From JAWRCU01 sp033542235 (GTDB taxonomy: Bacteria; Pseudomonadota; Alphaproteobacteria; Rhizobiales; Rhizobiaceae), in NCBI RefSeq assembly GCF_033542235.1, contig NZ_JAWRCU010000002.1, positions 434,001 to 498,000 of the forward strand: a stretch of DNA of 64,000 bases. The letters are read 5' to 3'. A program made the position numbers and the translations under genes. The notes under the pieces are model-generated. The model did no database searches. It was given only the letters and a program-made list of their open reading frames with translations, and had not been told where the DNA came from. This document shows, in pieces, positions 7,328-16,449 of the stretch (position 1 is the stretch's first letter; each line of letters starts with the position of its first letter).

Positions 7328-8929
7328 ATGGCGGTGAATCCCCTTAAGGTTTTTCTGTTCCTCGCGGGTGGCTGCGTGGCTGCGGGAGCAACGGCGTTCG
7401 TTTCTGGAGCCCTCGACCCTTACCTTTACCAGAATGCATCGGATGCATCGATGGTCGGTTCCTCGCAGCAGGCTAGGCAGACCGACCCTGCCGCGCCAAA
7501 GGACAAGCGGCTTTTGGGCTCTTCAGCTTCGCCAGATGCTGCCGGCTCAACGCCTCGGGCCAACACGATGGCCGCACTCCCGCCCGGCGATACAGCCAAC
7601 TCGCCCGGCACTATGGCGGCTAAGCCGCCTGAGGCCGAAGCCACTCCTTCGGCCGGCCCGCAACCGCCGACCTTCGACGTGGTCCGGGTTGAAGCGGACG
7701 GCTCCGCTGTGATTGCCGGCAAGGCATTGCCCAACTCTCTGGTCGAGCTCCTCAACGGCGAGACGGTCCTCGGCAGCGCCAAGGCTACGTCCGAAGGTGA
7801 TTTCGTGATCGTGCTCGACGAGCCGCTGAAGCCGGGCGCCTACCAGATTACCCTGCGCTCCACGCCTGAAGGCGGCACGGCGGTCGCGTCGCTGCAAACG
7901 GCCGTTCTGGCCATCCCCGACAAGCCGGACGGACAGGTGCTGGCCATGGTGGAGCAGCCCGGTAAGGCAAGTGAGCTCCTGAGCGTGCCGCAGCCCGACG
8001 CTTCTGCTCAGCCGAAGAGCGACCAAGCCTCGACACAGCCCTCCGCTGGCGCCGAAAAACAGGGCGACACGGGATCGGCTCCTGCCGGGACGCCATCGCC
8101 GGCTCAGGCAGCCAAGACGAACGAGGCAGCGGCGCCCGCTCAGACCGCCCCATCTGGTGAGGCCAACCCGGCCGAGGCGAAGGTCGCCGTCCAGGCGGTC
8201 GAGATAGAAGGTAGAAAGATCTTCGTCGCCGGTGTCGGTCAGGCTGGCCGCTACGTGCGCGTCTACGCGAATGAGATGCTGCTCGGCGAAGCAAAGGTCG
8301 GCGAGGGCGGCAGGTTCCTTGTGGAGGCCCAGCGTGACCTTCCGGTCGGCCAGTACACCATTCGTGCCGACATGCTGGACGGTGCAACGGTGATCGCGCG
8401 TGCCGCGGTGCCATTCGAGCGCGAGCCGGGCGAAGCGATGGCGGCGGTCGTGCCCAACGGCAAATCCGGGCAAGCGTCCGCGCCGGCGGCCGCTTCCTCA
8501 GGGCCCTCGAATGAAGGCAGCCAGCCGACTGCCGCGCAGGACAAGTCCCCTCCGGCCAACAAAGCGGGTTCTAGCCAGCCGGCCATGGCGGCGAATGAGA
8601 CGCCGCCTGCCGCCGCAGCCAAGCCCGCGGAGGGCGCCAAGGGCACTGAAATGGCAGTTGCTTCTGAAACCGTTTCGCCCAAGCTGCAGAAGGTGCAGGG
8701 CGCCGTCATCATTCGCCAGGGCGACACACTCTGGCGCATATCCCGGCGCGTCTACGGCCACGGCACGCGCTACTCGAGCATCTATCTCGCCAATCAGACC
8801 CAGATCAGAGACCCGGACCGCATCTGGCCGGGTCAGATATTTGCCGTGCCCGACAAGAGCCGGGAGGGCGAGCCGGCCGACATGTCGGGCCTCGTTAACC
8901 AGTTGGTCAACAGCCTACCCCCCGAGTAG
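7328..8929 (+). CDS. LysM domain envelope protein with Ig-like repeats
   Basis: A 533-residue protein with an N-terminal hydrophobic segment (about residues 5-28) that could be a membrane anchor or uncleaved signal. Low-complexity Pro/Ala/Ser/Gln-rich linkers alternate with two Ig-like or BON-like beta modules (about 112-195 and 285-360). A C-terminal LysM domain follows (about 460-509, GDTLWRISRRVYGHG to PGQIFAVP). LysM binds N-acetylglucosamine polymers, so the protein probably spans the periplasm from membrane to peptidoglycan. Proteins of this layout are common in Rhizobiales. The function is not known. Confidence 0.85.
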   Translation: MAVNPLKVFLFLAGGCVAAGATAFVSGALDPYLYQNASDASMVGSSQQARQTDPAAPKDKRLLGSSASPDAAGSTPRANTMAALPPGDTANSPGTMAAKPPEAEATPSAGPQPPTFDVVRVEADGSAVIAGKALPNSLVELLNGETVLGSAKATSEGDFVIVLDEPLKPGAYQITLRSTPEGGTAVASLQTAVLAIPDKPDGQVLAMVEQPGKASELLSVPQPDASAQPKSDQASTQPSAGAEKQGDTGSAPAGTPSPAQAAKTNEAAAPAQTAPSGEANPAEAKVAVQAVEIEGRKIFVAGVGQAGRYVRVYANEMLLGEAKVGEGGRFLVEAQRDLPVGQYTIRADMLDGATVIARAAVPFEREPGEAMAAVVPNGKSGQASAPAAASSGPSNEGSQPTAAQDKSPPANKAGSSQPAMAANETPPAAAAKPAEGAKGTEMAVASETVSPKLQKVQGAVIIRQGDTLWRISRRVYGHGTRYSSIYLANQTQIRDPDRIWPGQIFAVPDKSREGEPADMSGLVNQLVNSLPPE

Positions 8930-8960
8930 TCCCGCAGTTCGTCGTTGCGCTTGCGGCATT

Positions 8961-8978
8961 CATCGTCTATCGACGATG
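8961..8978. promoter_or_regulatory. Candidate ArsR operator palindrome
   Basis: A perfect inverted repeat, CATCGTC-TATC-GACGATG, ends five bases before the ArsR start codon. ArsR/SmtB repressors usually bind inverted repeats overlapping their own promoter, so autoregulation is plausible. No promoter boxes could be placed with confidence. Confidence 0.45.
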
Positions 8979-8982
8979 GACG

Positions 8983-9324
8983 ATGCAGTGCAACGTGCAA
9001 ACAAGAGGATTGTCTCTTCCAGAAGAGTCGATAGCCGCGCGGCTTTCGGCGCTCTCCCATCCGGCGCGCATCGCCATCCTGAAGCACCTGTCGACCAGCG
9101 GCTGTTGCTGCTGCAAGGATGTCGTCCAGTCGATCGATCTCGCCCAGTCGACCGTCTCGCAGCATCTGAAGATCCTCGTCGAGGCTGGTCTGGTGCGCTA
9201 CCGGGCCGATCGCCAGCGTTCGCGCTACGAGATCGATCCGGTTGCGGTCGCGGAACTGTCGAGCGCGGTTTCCGGTTTGCTTCAATCCTGCTGTGCGCCG
9301 GGTGAGGCGGCGCAGCCAAGATAG
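8983..9324 (+). CDS. ArsR/SmtB family transcriptional regulator
   Basis: A 113-residue winged-helix repressor. The ALSHPARIAILKHL helix and the DLAQSTVSQHLKILVEAGLV recognition region are typical of ArsR. Unusually it has four consecutive cysteines (41-44) in the segment where classical ArsR proteins carry the metal-sensing ELCVCDL motif. There is one more Cys at residue 3 and a pair at 103-104. This suggests binding of a soft metal or metalloid. A palindrome lies directly upstream. The gene is followed after 69 bases by an Atm1-type exporter, a likely regulated target. The start is the ATG at 8983, with a weak ribosome site. Confidence 0.9.
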   Translation: MQCNVQTRGLSLPEESIAARLSALSHPARIAILKHLSTSGCCCCKDVVQSIDLAQSTVSQHLKILVEAGLVRYRADRQRSRYEIDPVAVAELSSAVSGLLQSCCAPGEAAQPR

Positions 9325-9393
9325 AGCGCGTGAGTTGCAGGTCGGGCCGGGGGCGCCTGGATCTCCGCACCATAAGAAAACAGAGGAACCAAG

Positions 9394-11274
9394 GTGGCTG
9401 ACAAGACTGTATCGGCCGAGTCCGGCTCGACGCTAAAGACGCTGCGCAATCTGTGGCCCTATATGTGGCCGGCGGAGCGGCCCGATCTCAGGACCCGCGT
9501 GGTGTGGGCGACGGTACTTCTGGTCGTCGCCAAGCTCGTGCTGATCGTCGTTCCCTATTTCTTCAAATGGGCGACGAACGCGCTCTCCGGCAAAAGTGCC
9601 ACGCTGCCGGCCCTCCCCGAATTCCTGCTTGCGCCGGTGATGCTGGTCATCGCCTATAATGTGGTCAGGATCGTCCAGCTCGGCTTCAACCAGGTGCGCG
9701 ACGCGCTGTTTGCGAGTGTCGGGCAATATGCGGTGCGCATCCTCGCCTATCGGACCTTCGTTCACCTGCACGATCTGTCGCTGCGCTTTCACCTCGATCG
9801 CCGCACCGGCGGGCTCTCACGCATCATCGAGCGTGGGGTCAAGGGCATAGAGACGATAGTCCGCTTCACGATCCTCAACACTGCGCCGACCATTCTTGAA
9901 TTCGCGCTGACGGCTGGCATCTTCGCCTTCGGCTATGGCTGGATCTATGTGGTCGTCGTTGCGGTCACGGTCTGGCTCTATACCTGGTTCACGGTGCGGG
10001 CGAGCGACTGGCGTATCGGCATCCGCCGCGAGATGAACGATTCCGACACCGACGCCAACACGAAGGCGATCGATTCGCTGCTGAACTACGAGACGGTAAA
10101 ATACTTCAACAACGAGCAGATGGAGGCCGAGCGCTTCGACCGCTCGATGCGGCGATACGAAGTCGCCGCGACCAAGACCTGGACGTCGCTCGGTTGGTTG
10201 AACTTCGGGCAGGGTGTGATCTTCGGTCTCGGCATGACGGCCGTCATGGTGCTCTCGGCGCGCGAGGTCATGGCCGGCACGCAAACCATCGGCGACTTCG
10301 TCTTCGTCAATGCGCTCCTGATGCAGCTCTCCGTGCCCCTCAACTTCATCGGCTTCATCTACCGAGAGATCAGGCAGGGCCTCACAGACATTGAGCAGAT
10401 GTTCGACCTGCTCGACGTGAAGCAGGAGGTCACCGACAAGCCGGATGCCAAGCCGCTTGCCGTGCATGAGGGCAGGGTGGAGTTCCGTGACGTCCACTTC
10501 GCCTACGACCCCTCGCGGCCGATCCTCAAGGGCGTCAGCTTCGAGGTTCCACCCGGCAAGACTGTCGCGATCGTCGGCCCGTCCGGCGCCGGCAAGTCGA
10601 CGATCTCGCGCCTGCTTTTCCGCTTCTATGACATCCAGCGCGGTGGGATCCTGATTGACGGCCAGGACATTCGCGACGTGACGCAGGAGAGCCTGCGTGC
10701 CGAGATCGGCATGGTTCCGCAGGATACGGTGCTCTTCAACGACACGATCGCCTATAATATCCGCTACGGACGCCCCGACGCCGACCCTGAGGAGGTCACC
10801 CGCGCGGCCGACCTCGCGCAGATCGGCCCCTTCATCGCAAGGCTGCCGGACGGTTACCGTACGATGGTGGGCGAACGTGGGCTGAAGCTCTCCGGCGGCG
10901 AAAAGCAGCGCGTGGCGATTGCCCGCACGATCCTGAAGGCGCCCCCGATCCTGATGCTCGATGAAGCGACGTCGGCGCTGGACACGCATACCGAACGCGA
11001 TATCCAGGCGGCACTCGATACCGTGAGCCGCGGACGCACGACGCTTGTGATCGCGCACCGGCTTTCGACCGTGATCTCTGCTGACGAAATCATCGTGCTC
11101 AAGGACGGCGAGGTCGTCGAGCGCGGCACGCATCAGGTCCTTCTCAGGGAAGGCGGGCTTTATGCGGCGATGTGGAACCGCCAGCGCGAGGCCACAGAGG
11201 CCGAGGAACGTCTGAGGATCGCGCGCGAGGAAAGCGATCTTGGCGTGGTCGCCAAGCGGGTACCGGAGTTGTAG
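9394..11274 (+). CDS. Atm1-type ABC transporter (fused permease and ATPase)
   Basis: A 626-residue half-transporter expected to act as a homodimer in the inner membrane. The N-terminal six-helix domain contains NYETVKYFNNE (231-241), typical of the Atm1/heavy-metal subgroup, whose members move glutathione-linked sulfur or metal compounds. The ATPase has Walker A GPSGAGKST (395-402 region), signature LSGGEKQR, Walker B ILMLDEATSALD and the H-loop in VIAHRLSTV. Translation starts at GTG with a GAGGAACCAAG ribosome site. The preceding ArsR gene points to metal or thiol-stress control. A role in cytosolic Fe-S export, as for mitochondrial Atm1, is the main alternative. Confidence 0.92.
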   Translation: MADKTVSAESGSTLKTLRNLWPYMWPAERPDLRTRVVWATVLLVVAKLVLIVVPYFFKWATNALSGKSATLPALPEFLLAPVMLVIAYNVVRIVQLGFNQVRDALFASVGQYAVRILAYRTFVHLHDLSLRFHLDRRTGGLSRIIERGVKGIETIVRFTILNTAPTILEFALTAGIFAFGYGWIYVVVVAVTVWLYTWFTVRASDWRIGIRREMNDSDTDANTKAIDSLLNYETVKYFNNEQMEAERFDRSMRRYEVAATKTWTSLGWLNFGQGVIFGLGMTAVMVLSAREVMAGTQTIGDFVFVNALLMQLSVPLNFIGFIYREIRQGLTDIEQMFDLLDVKQEVTDKPDAKPLAVHEGRVEFRDVHFAYDPSRPILKGVSFEVPPGKTVAIVGPSGAGKSTISRLLFRFYDIQRGGILIDGQDIRDVTQESLRAEIGMVPQDTVLFNDTIAYNIRYGRPDADPEEVTRAADLAQIGPFIARLPDGYRTMVGERGLKLSGGEKQRVAIARTILKAPPILMLDEATSALDTHTERDIQAALDTVSRGRTTLVIAHRLSTVISADEIIVLKDGEVVERGTHQVLLREGGLYAAMWNRQREATEAEERLRIAREESDLGVVAKRVPEL

Positions 11275-11410
11275 CCGAAACGGGTTCCAGGCAAGGCCCG
11301 TCGAATTCAGCTCGCGAATGTTCGGTCACTGGGGTTCGAGTAAGTGGGGCGCGAACTGACCGAAGGGCGACGTTCCGGTCAACAGCGAGGAACGTCCGGA
11401 AGCCGAGGTA

Positions 11411-13567
11411 TCAGGCCGCGGGCTCGGCCTGAGCAGGTGGCACAGGCGGCTTGACCAATTCCAGGCCCTTCTGCGCGACCGCGGCGCCCATATCACCGCC
11501 GCCTGCAACCGTGACAGTGGGAAAGGCGAACTTGATGCCATTGGCGTCGAAGGCCTTCTTGATCAGGGCGTAGGCCCTGCGGCGGATCACCGCCTGCTCC
11601 CCGGGCTGTGTCATGATCTTCATGCGAATCTGGATAGCGAAATCGCCGAACTGCTCGACACCCTGCATCTTCAGCGTTTCCATGATGCTCGACGCGAGTT
11701 CTTCGTCAGCTTCAAGCTGCTTGCCGATCTCCCTGACAATCTTCTTCACCGCGTCGAGGTCGGTGTCGTAGGTGACGCTAACCGTGATCTTGTCGATCGC
11801 CCAGTCGCGTGAGTAGTTGGTGATCTTGTCGAGTGATCCGAAATGAATCGTGTGAAGCGCGCCGCGATGATGCCTGATTTTCATCGAGCGCAGGGAGAAT
11901 GACTCGACGGTGCCCTTGATGCTGCCGCTCTCGATGTACTCGCCCACGCGGAACGCGTCATCGACGAGGAAGAACATGCCCGAGATAACGTCCTTGACCA
12001 GGGTTTGTGCACCGAAGCCGACCGCAAGCCCGACGATGCCCGCGCCGGCGATCAAAGGCCCAATCTCCACGCCCAATCCCGATAGGGCCATTAGCCCGCC
12101 CATCACGAAGAGCACGACGAACACGACATTGCGCAGGATCGGCAGCAAAGTTCTCAGTCGCGCGCGCCGCTTTGCTTCCTCGCCCTGCGAGGGACCCTCA
12201 TTCGTCGTTTCGATGAGCTTGCGATCAATCCATGCGCTTGCTACGCGCCAGGCAAAATCGGCCAACAATAAGATGATGAACGCGTTGAGGATACCTCGCA
12301 GCAGGCGTGTCACCATTGTGTCGCCGGTCGTCAGCATGGCCAGGTCGACCCCAAGCAGCGATGCGACCAGATAGGCGCCTCCGATCAGCAACAGCGCGCG
12401 TAGCCCGCGCTCGAGAGCTGCGCCAGCAAGCGAGGGGGCAGACGCCTGAGCAAGCTCCGCCCCTGCCGGTCGCAGGATATGATCGACCGAGAGCCGAACG
12501 CAGATGATCGCAATCGGCAGGATCAGAAGCACGATGCCGATGTAGAAGGCCGCCGCCACCTCGGAAAATGCGACCAGCCAATTGGCGAGGAGGTAGAGCG
12601 AGACCAGCACGGTACCAACGGGGTGCCGATGGCTTACCCGTTCGGCGCCGTCGAATGTCGGGCAACGCCAGAGAGCAAAGAGAGCCAAGCAAAGCAGGAT
12701 CAGGCCGAAGCCTATGGCGATGAGGTTAACAGCCTCACGACCTACACCAAGGCTCGGCAGCAACTGGTATGTGAAATGTCCAAAGGAAAACCAGCCGACC
12801 AGCACGGCCGACCAGACGAACCAGAAACGAGCGCTGATGGTTGCCATCGGCATCAGCCGGAACCGTTCTGCCCCCGGTGCAAGCAAGAAGCGCCCGGCAA
12901 CAAGAGTCAGGCGCACGGCGAGGAACACGAGCAGATAGGACAGCACGGTCTGCTGGAGCAGCGGTGGCCAATCAAGAAGAAGGAAGGCGCCTATGCTTCC
13001 GGCCGCAAAGGACAAGAGAACGCCAAGCCCGAACAGAACACGTCGTCCGGCAGCACGCAGCCTTTCCTCGACGGTGTCCAAGCTCGTTGCGATCGTTTTC
13101 TGACGGAAGCCGGGCGTGACCCGCCAGAATAACCATTCGAGTCCAAAGCCCAGTCCGGCAAAGAAGAAAAGCGGCAGGAGAACAGCACTCGCGCCCCGCT
13201 CTCTGGTTTCATTCATTAGGGCCATCCGCGCCTTGTTCAACTCGGTCGTCAGTGTGGGAGCGGCTCCAACCAGCCTGCGCAAAGAGAAGCGCGTCGTGTT
13301 CAGCATTGAGGCAACCAACTCCTGAATATTGGGGGCGCCATTGGATGCTGCCGTATCCCGTGCCGACGCAGGTGCGCGTCCCGCCCGGGCTTTCAGCCAT
13401 GCCTGAACGTCCGGTCGCCCCAGGAGGTCAAGGAGGAGGCGGACGTCTTCGGCCGGAGGCGCGGCTGCACCCTTTGAGTCCGCTAGGTTTCCGGCGGGCT
13501 GAGCGAGCCCCGGTTGACCACAGGCCAGCGACGCACACATCACCAAAAGGAGAAGGGCACCTTTCAT
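11411..13567 (-). CDS. Mechanosensitive ion channel, MscS family (large form)
   Basis: A 718-residue inner-membrane protein. It has a cleavable signal-like N-terminus (residues 1 to about 22, ending GQPGLAQPAG), a periplasmic region, many membrane segments (about 150-520), and the conserved MscS core: the pore helix GLAVGFGAQTLVKDVISG and the beta domain starting VGEYIESGSIKGTVESFSLRS. The C-terminal cytoplasmic part has ALIKKAFDANGIKFAFPTVTV, also typical. MscS channels open under membrane tension and release solutes during hypo-osmotic shock. The size matches the larger MscK/YbiO-like group. It is convergent with the Atm1 gene. Confidence 0.92.
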   Translation of the reverse strand: MKGALLLLVMCASLACGQPGLAQPAGNLADSKGAAAPPAEDVRLLLDLLGRPDVQAWLKARAGRAPASARDTAASNGAPNIQELVASMLNTTRFSLRRLVGAAPTLTTELNKARMALMNETRERGASAVLLPLFFFAGLGFGLEWLFWRVTPGFRQKTIATSLDTVEERLRAAGRRVLFGLGVLLSFAAGSIGAFLLLDWPPLLQQTVLSYLLVFLAVRLTLVAGRFLLAPGAERFRLMPMATISARFWFVWSAVLVGWFSFGHFTYQLLPSLGVGREAVNLIAIGFGLILLCLALFALWRCPTFDGAERVSHRHPVGTVLVSLYLLANWLVAFSEVAAAFYIGIVLLILPIAIICVRLSVDHILRPAGAELAQASAPSLAGAALERGLRALLLIGGAYLVASLLGVDLAMLTTGDTMVTRLLRGILNAFIILLLADFAWRVASAWIDRKLIETTNEGPSQGEEAKRRARLRTLLPILRNVVFVVLFVMGGLMALSGLGVEIGPLIAGAGIVGLAVGFGAQTLVKDVISGMFFLVDDAFRVGEYIESGSIKGTVESFSLRSMKIRHHRGALHTIHFGSLDKITNYSRDWAIDKITVSVTYDTDLDAVKKIVREIGKQLEADEELASSIMETLKMQGVEQFGDFAIQIRMKIMTQPGEQAVIRRRAYALIKKAFDANGIKFAFPTVTVAGGGDMGAAVAQKGLELVKPPVPPAQAEPAA

Positions 13568-13813
13568 GGCAGGCTCCCGAGTTATCGCGACCGTCCTTCG
13601 CGGATCAGATCAACGGTCCCGCCCGAGGTTCGTGCGCAATTTCCGCGCTGTGATCCCGGTCGCCCAAAGCCCGTGGCAGCTTACACAAAGTGGACCGCGA
13701 GCGGTATCGCCCATCCGGACGGCCTCGCACCATTGGTCGCATAGCGAGGCGAACTTTTACGACCAGCCAGTTGAACTTCTCTGGCGCAAAGAGGCTCTTT
13801 GCCGAGGTCGCGA

Positions 13814-14956
13814 TCAGGAACGCGTGAAATCAGTCTCAGACGGATAGAAGCGATCGGCCAGCGGCAGGCATGCGGCCCCCAAAGCGACCGATTTGCGGTC
13901 GCGGGAACCTTCTCTGACGGACATTTCGGCAGCTTCGGGCACGTCCAGTTGAGCGAGCGCGGTGCGCAGCTTCACGGTGACCTGCTGCAGCCTCTCGGCG
14001 GGAATGGATCCGTCGATAATCACCGTGCGGCACGGCACCACGGCGGCCGCTGCGGTCACGGCATACGCGATACCGCGCGCGAGCAATTCGACCGTCTTGG
14101 TGCCCGCCGCCCCTTGCTCTGTTCCAAGTGCAAGCGCGCGGAGTGGTACCGGTCGGCCGTCAGCTCCGGGGACAAAGATCTTGCCCAAATTGGCGCCCTG
14201 GTCGTCCCGCGAAAAGCTTATGCGGCCCTGCTGGACAATTCCGCCGCTGATCGACTGGTCTATGAAGAGGTAGAGGAAGTCCTCTATACCGCTGCCGAGG
14301 CCATAGATGAGTTCTGCGCTGCAGGCCGCTACGGCGTCACTCGACACAAAGACTGAAAGATCAAGCGTTTGGCCTAGCTCGTCAAACGTGCTTTCGATTT
14401 CCTTCCAGGGCAGAGCGGTTCTGTCGCTGCCAAGGCTGCCGCTGGCGATGGAAATTCCGATCCCCTGGAAACGCGAACGATCATCGATCGGGTAGGTGGA
14501 GCGGAAGCGGTTCGTCGTATCGCGAACAAATCTCGCAACGCGCTTGAGATCCAGTCCAGCAAGCTCGATCGCCTTCTCGGCGACGATTCGTCCGGTGAAA
14601 TTGACCAGCGCCGCCTTCGCTTCATGACGGTCCAGATGCACACCAAGGAACAGTGCTCCGTCAGGGTTGAGGCTGAGCGGGACGTAAGGCTGCCCGATCT
14701 TTCCACGCACCGGTGCGCCCTCGACGAGCAAACCGGCTTCAACGAGGCTGCGGGAGATGACGGACGCCGTCTGTGCCGCAAGGCCCGTGATCTCGGCGAT
14801 CTGGGCCTTCGAGAGCTGGCCATGCGAGCGGATGAGCGAAAGCACGAGCCGCTCATTGGCCGCCCGCAGGACAACCTGGTTCGAGCCTGGCCCCGATGAA
14901 GCCCTGTCCTGCGGTGACGTCCGGAGGACCGTTGTTCCTGGAATATGCCCTACCAC
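13814..14956 (-). CDS. ROK family transcriptional regulator (NagC/XylR type)
   Basis: A 380-residue protein with an N-terminal winged helix (about 30-90, LSKAQIAEITGLAAQTASVIS) followed by a ROK sugar-kinase-like domain (from about 95, FLGVHLDRHEAKAALVNF). Such proteins repress sugar genes and release DNA when a sugar binds. The Zn-binding CxCGxxGC motif found in most ROK proteins is not present: the equivalent stretch (FSRDDQGANLGKIF) has no cysteine. It starts at GTG and is divergent from a GDSL esterase and sugar ABC operon, which it probably controls through the inverted repeat at 14973-14997. Confidence 0.88.
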   Translation of the reverse strand: MVGHIPGTTVLRTSPQDRASSGPGSNQVVLRAANERLVLSLIRSHGQLSKAQIAEITGLAAQTASVISRSLVEAGLLVEGAPVRGKIGQPYVPLSLNPDGALFLGVHLDRHEAKAALVNFTGRIVAEKAIELAGLDLKRVARFVRDTTNRFRSTYPIDDRSRFQGIGISIASGSLGSDRTALPWKEIESTFDELGQTLDLSVFVSSDAVAACSAELIYGLGSGIEDFLYLFIDQSISGGIVQQGRISFSRDDQGANLGKIFVPGADGRPVPLRALALGTEQGAAGTKTVELLARGIAYAVTAAAAVVPCRTVIIDGSIPAERLQQVTVKLRTALAQLDVPEAAEMSVREGSRDRKSVALGAACLPLADRFYPSETDFTRS

Positions 14957-14972
14957 CTTTGAACCGACTCGC

Positions 14973-15031
14973 TTTAGTAAGTCACTCTGACTTATCTATT
15001 GACCTGTTGTTCACGGTCAAGCGTAGTGAAC
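14973..15031. promoter_or_regulatory. Divergent promoter region with candidate ROK operator
   Basis: A perfect inverted repeat TAAGTCA-CTC-TGACTTA (14978-14994) lies four bases before a TTGACC -35-like box (14999-15004) that faces the esterase gene. A second inverted repeat, GTTCAC / GTGAAC (15009-15014 and 15026-15031), follows where a -10 region and start site would be. A similar TTA-rich inverted repeat abutting TTGACA occurs at 16214-16245, before the binding-protein gene. Confidence 0.5.
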
Positions 15032-15057
15032 ACACAACGTTTTCGAGGGTATCGCAA

Positions 15058-16221
15058 GTGGACACATATTGGCTTCCTTCCTGGACCGCTGCTCCCATGA
15101 ATGTTTGGGGTCCGGATGCGCCGCTTTCAGGATTCTATGGCCAGACGGTGCGGGAAGTCGCACGAGCCAGCGTGGGCGGCAGCGCCGTCGCGATCAGGCT
15201 GACAAATGAATACGGACGGCAGCCCATTCATCTCGATGCGGTGGAAATTGCAAGGGCGGGTGAAGGGGGCCGGCTTGAACCATTGACGACTCGCCCGGTG
15301 ACATTTGCGGGCAGCCGTTCGGCGGTAATCTATCCCGGCGCACCCCTGATCAGCGATCCGGTGGAGATGGAAATTGGCCCTCTGTCGCGGCTTGCGATCA
15401 GCTATTTCAGCGCCGGTTTCATCCCGGTCGAAACACATCACTTCGAGGCTCAGCAGACCGCATATATTTCGGCGCCCGGCAACTTCGCCGCCGCCACCGA
15501 GATGATCGCCCAGCAGACCACGACCAGCCATTATCTTCTTTCTTCGATCTACGTTCGTGCTCCATCGAAGGGACATGCGCTCGTGTGCTTTGGGGACTCC
15601 ATAACGGACGGCTACGGTTCGTCGATCGATGCGGATCGACGGTGGCCCGATGTGCTTGCAGAGCGGCTCATCGGCGCAAAACGGCAGGTCGCAGTCTTGA
15701 ACCAGGGTATTGGCGGCAATCGGCTCCTGCACAGCCGGCGCGGGGATCTCGCCCTCAGGAGGTTCGACCGTGATGTCCTCGCACTTCCCGCCGCTACACA
15801 TTTGATTGTGCTTGAGGGGATTAACGACATCGTCTGGCCAAATACGGTCCTGGCCGGCCCCGAAGAATTTGTCAGCGCCGATGACATCATCGGAGCGCTG
15901 CGGCAACTGCTCGCGCGTGCACGGTTGGCCGGCCTCAAGGTGATGCTGGGGACTATTATGCCGTTCGAAGGCACGCTGCCGGAGTTTCCTCGCGGAGGCT
16001 ATTACACTCCGGAAAAGGAACGTGCTCGTCAGGCCGTCAACCGTTTCATCCGCGACCAGAGCGGCGCCGATGCCATAACCGACTTCGATGCCGTGATGCG
16101 CGATCCCGTGCGTCCTTCGCGACTGCTGCCGGCTTTCGACAGCGGCGATCATATCCACCCCAACGATGCCGGCTACCGCGCAATGGCGGAATCCATAGAT
16201 CTGTCCTTGCTGGATAACTAA
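15058..16221 (+). CDS. SGNH/GDSL-family esterase
   Basis: A 387-residue hydrolase of the GDSL_2 family. Catalytic blocks are FGDSIT (Ser181), QGIGGN, EGINDI (Asn256) and DHIHPND (Asp364, His367). The N-terminal 160 residues form a beta-rich domain opening with WLPSWTAAP, as in secreted members, but there is no signal peptide before it, so this enzyme may act in the cytoplasm. I chose GTG at 15058 for its upstream GAGGG. The frame is open back to 14896 but that stretch overlaps the ROK gene. It sits first in a sugar-uptake cluster and might deacylate an imported glycoside. Confidence 0.85.
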   Translation: MDTYWLPSWTAAPMNVWGPDAPLSGFYGQTVREVARASVGGSAVAIRLTNEYGRQPIHLDAVEIARAGEGGRLEPLTTRPVTFAGSRSAVIYPGAPLISDPVEMEIGPLSRLAISYFSAGFIPVETHHFEAQQTAYISAPGNFAAATEMIAQQTTTSHYLLSSIYVRAPSKGHALVCFGDSITDGYGSSIDADRRWPDVLAERLIGAKRQVAVLNQGIGGNRLLHSRRGDLALRRFDRDVLALPAATHLIVLEGINDIVWPNTVLAGPEEFVSADDIIGALRQLLARARLAGLKVMLGTIMPFEGTLPEFPRGGYYTPEKERARQAVNRFIRDQSGADAITDFDAVMRDPVRPSRLLPAFDSGDHIHPNDAGYRAMAESIDLSLLDN

Positions 16222-16251
16222 CTCAGAATGAATTAGTTATTGACAGCTGTC
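16214..16251. promoter_or_regulatory. Candidate operator and promoter before the sugar-binding protein gene
   Basis: A perfect inverted repeat ATAACTAA (16214-16221) / TTAGTTAT (16233-16240) overlaps the stop codon of the esterase gene. It runs straight into a TTGACA -35 box (16240-16245), which itself is part of the 10-bp palindrome GACAGCTGTC (16242-16251). The layout resembles the ROK-proximal site at 14973-15004. About 200 bases of leader separate it from the next gene. Confidence 0.5.
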
Positions 16252-16449
16252 GATAAGGATGAGATTGCAGGAGACGGCTGAACGGGCGGAACGCGTCGCA
16301 GAAAGACCCAGGGGGTTTCATCGGCGGTCCAAGGCGCCGGCCCAATTCGGGGAGTTCGACGGCGACGTAAGATTCCGCTGGGCGCCAACCTGACACTGCA
16401 GCTTCGCTCGGGGCGCCCTGCGACCGACACCGGGGAGGCCAGGAGGAGA

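Noticed and set aside
9817..11133. Long minus-strand frame opposite the Atm1 exporter
   Set aside because: It mirrors a clearly real ABC transporter gene and has His/Arg/Asp-rich antisense composition.
14896..15057. N-terminal extension of the GDSL esterase
   Set aside because: It overlaps the ROK gene and the likely operator, does not look like a signal peptide, and the GTG at 15058 has a better ribosome site.
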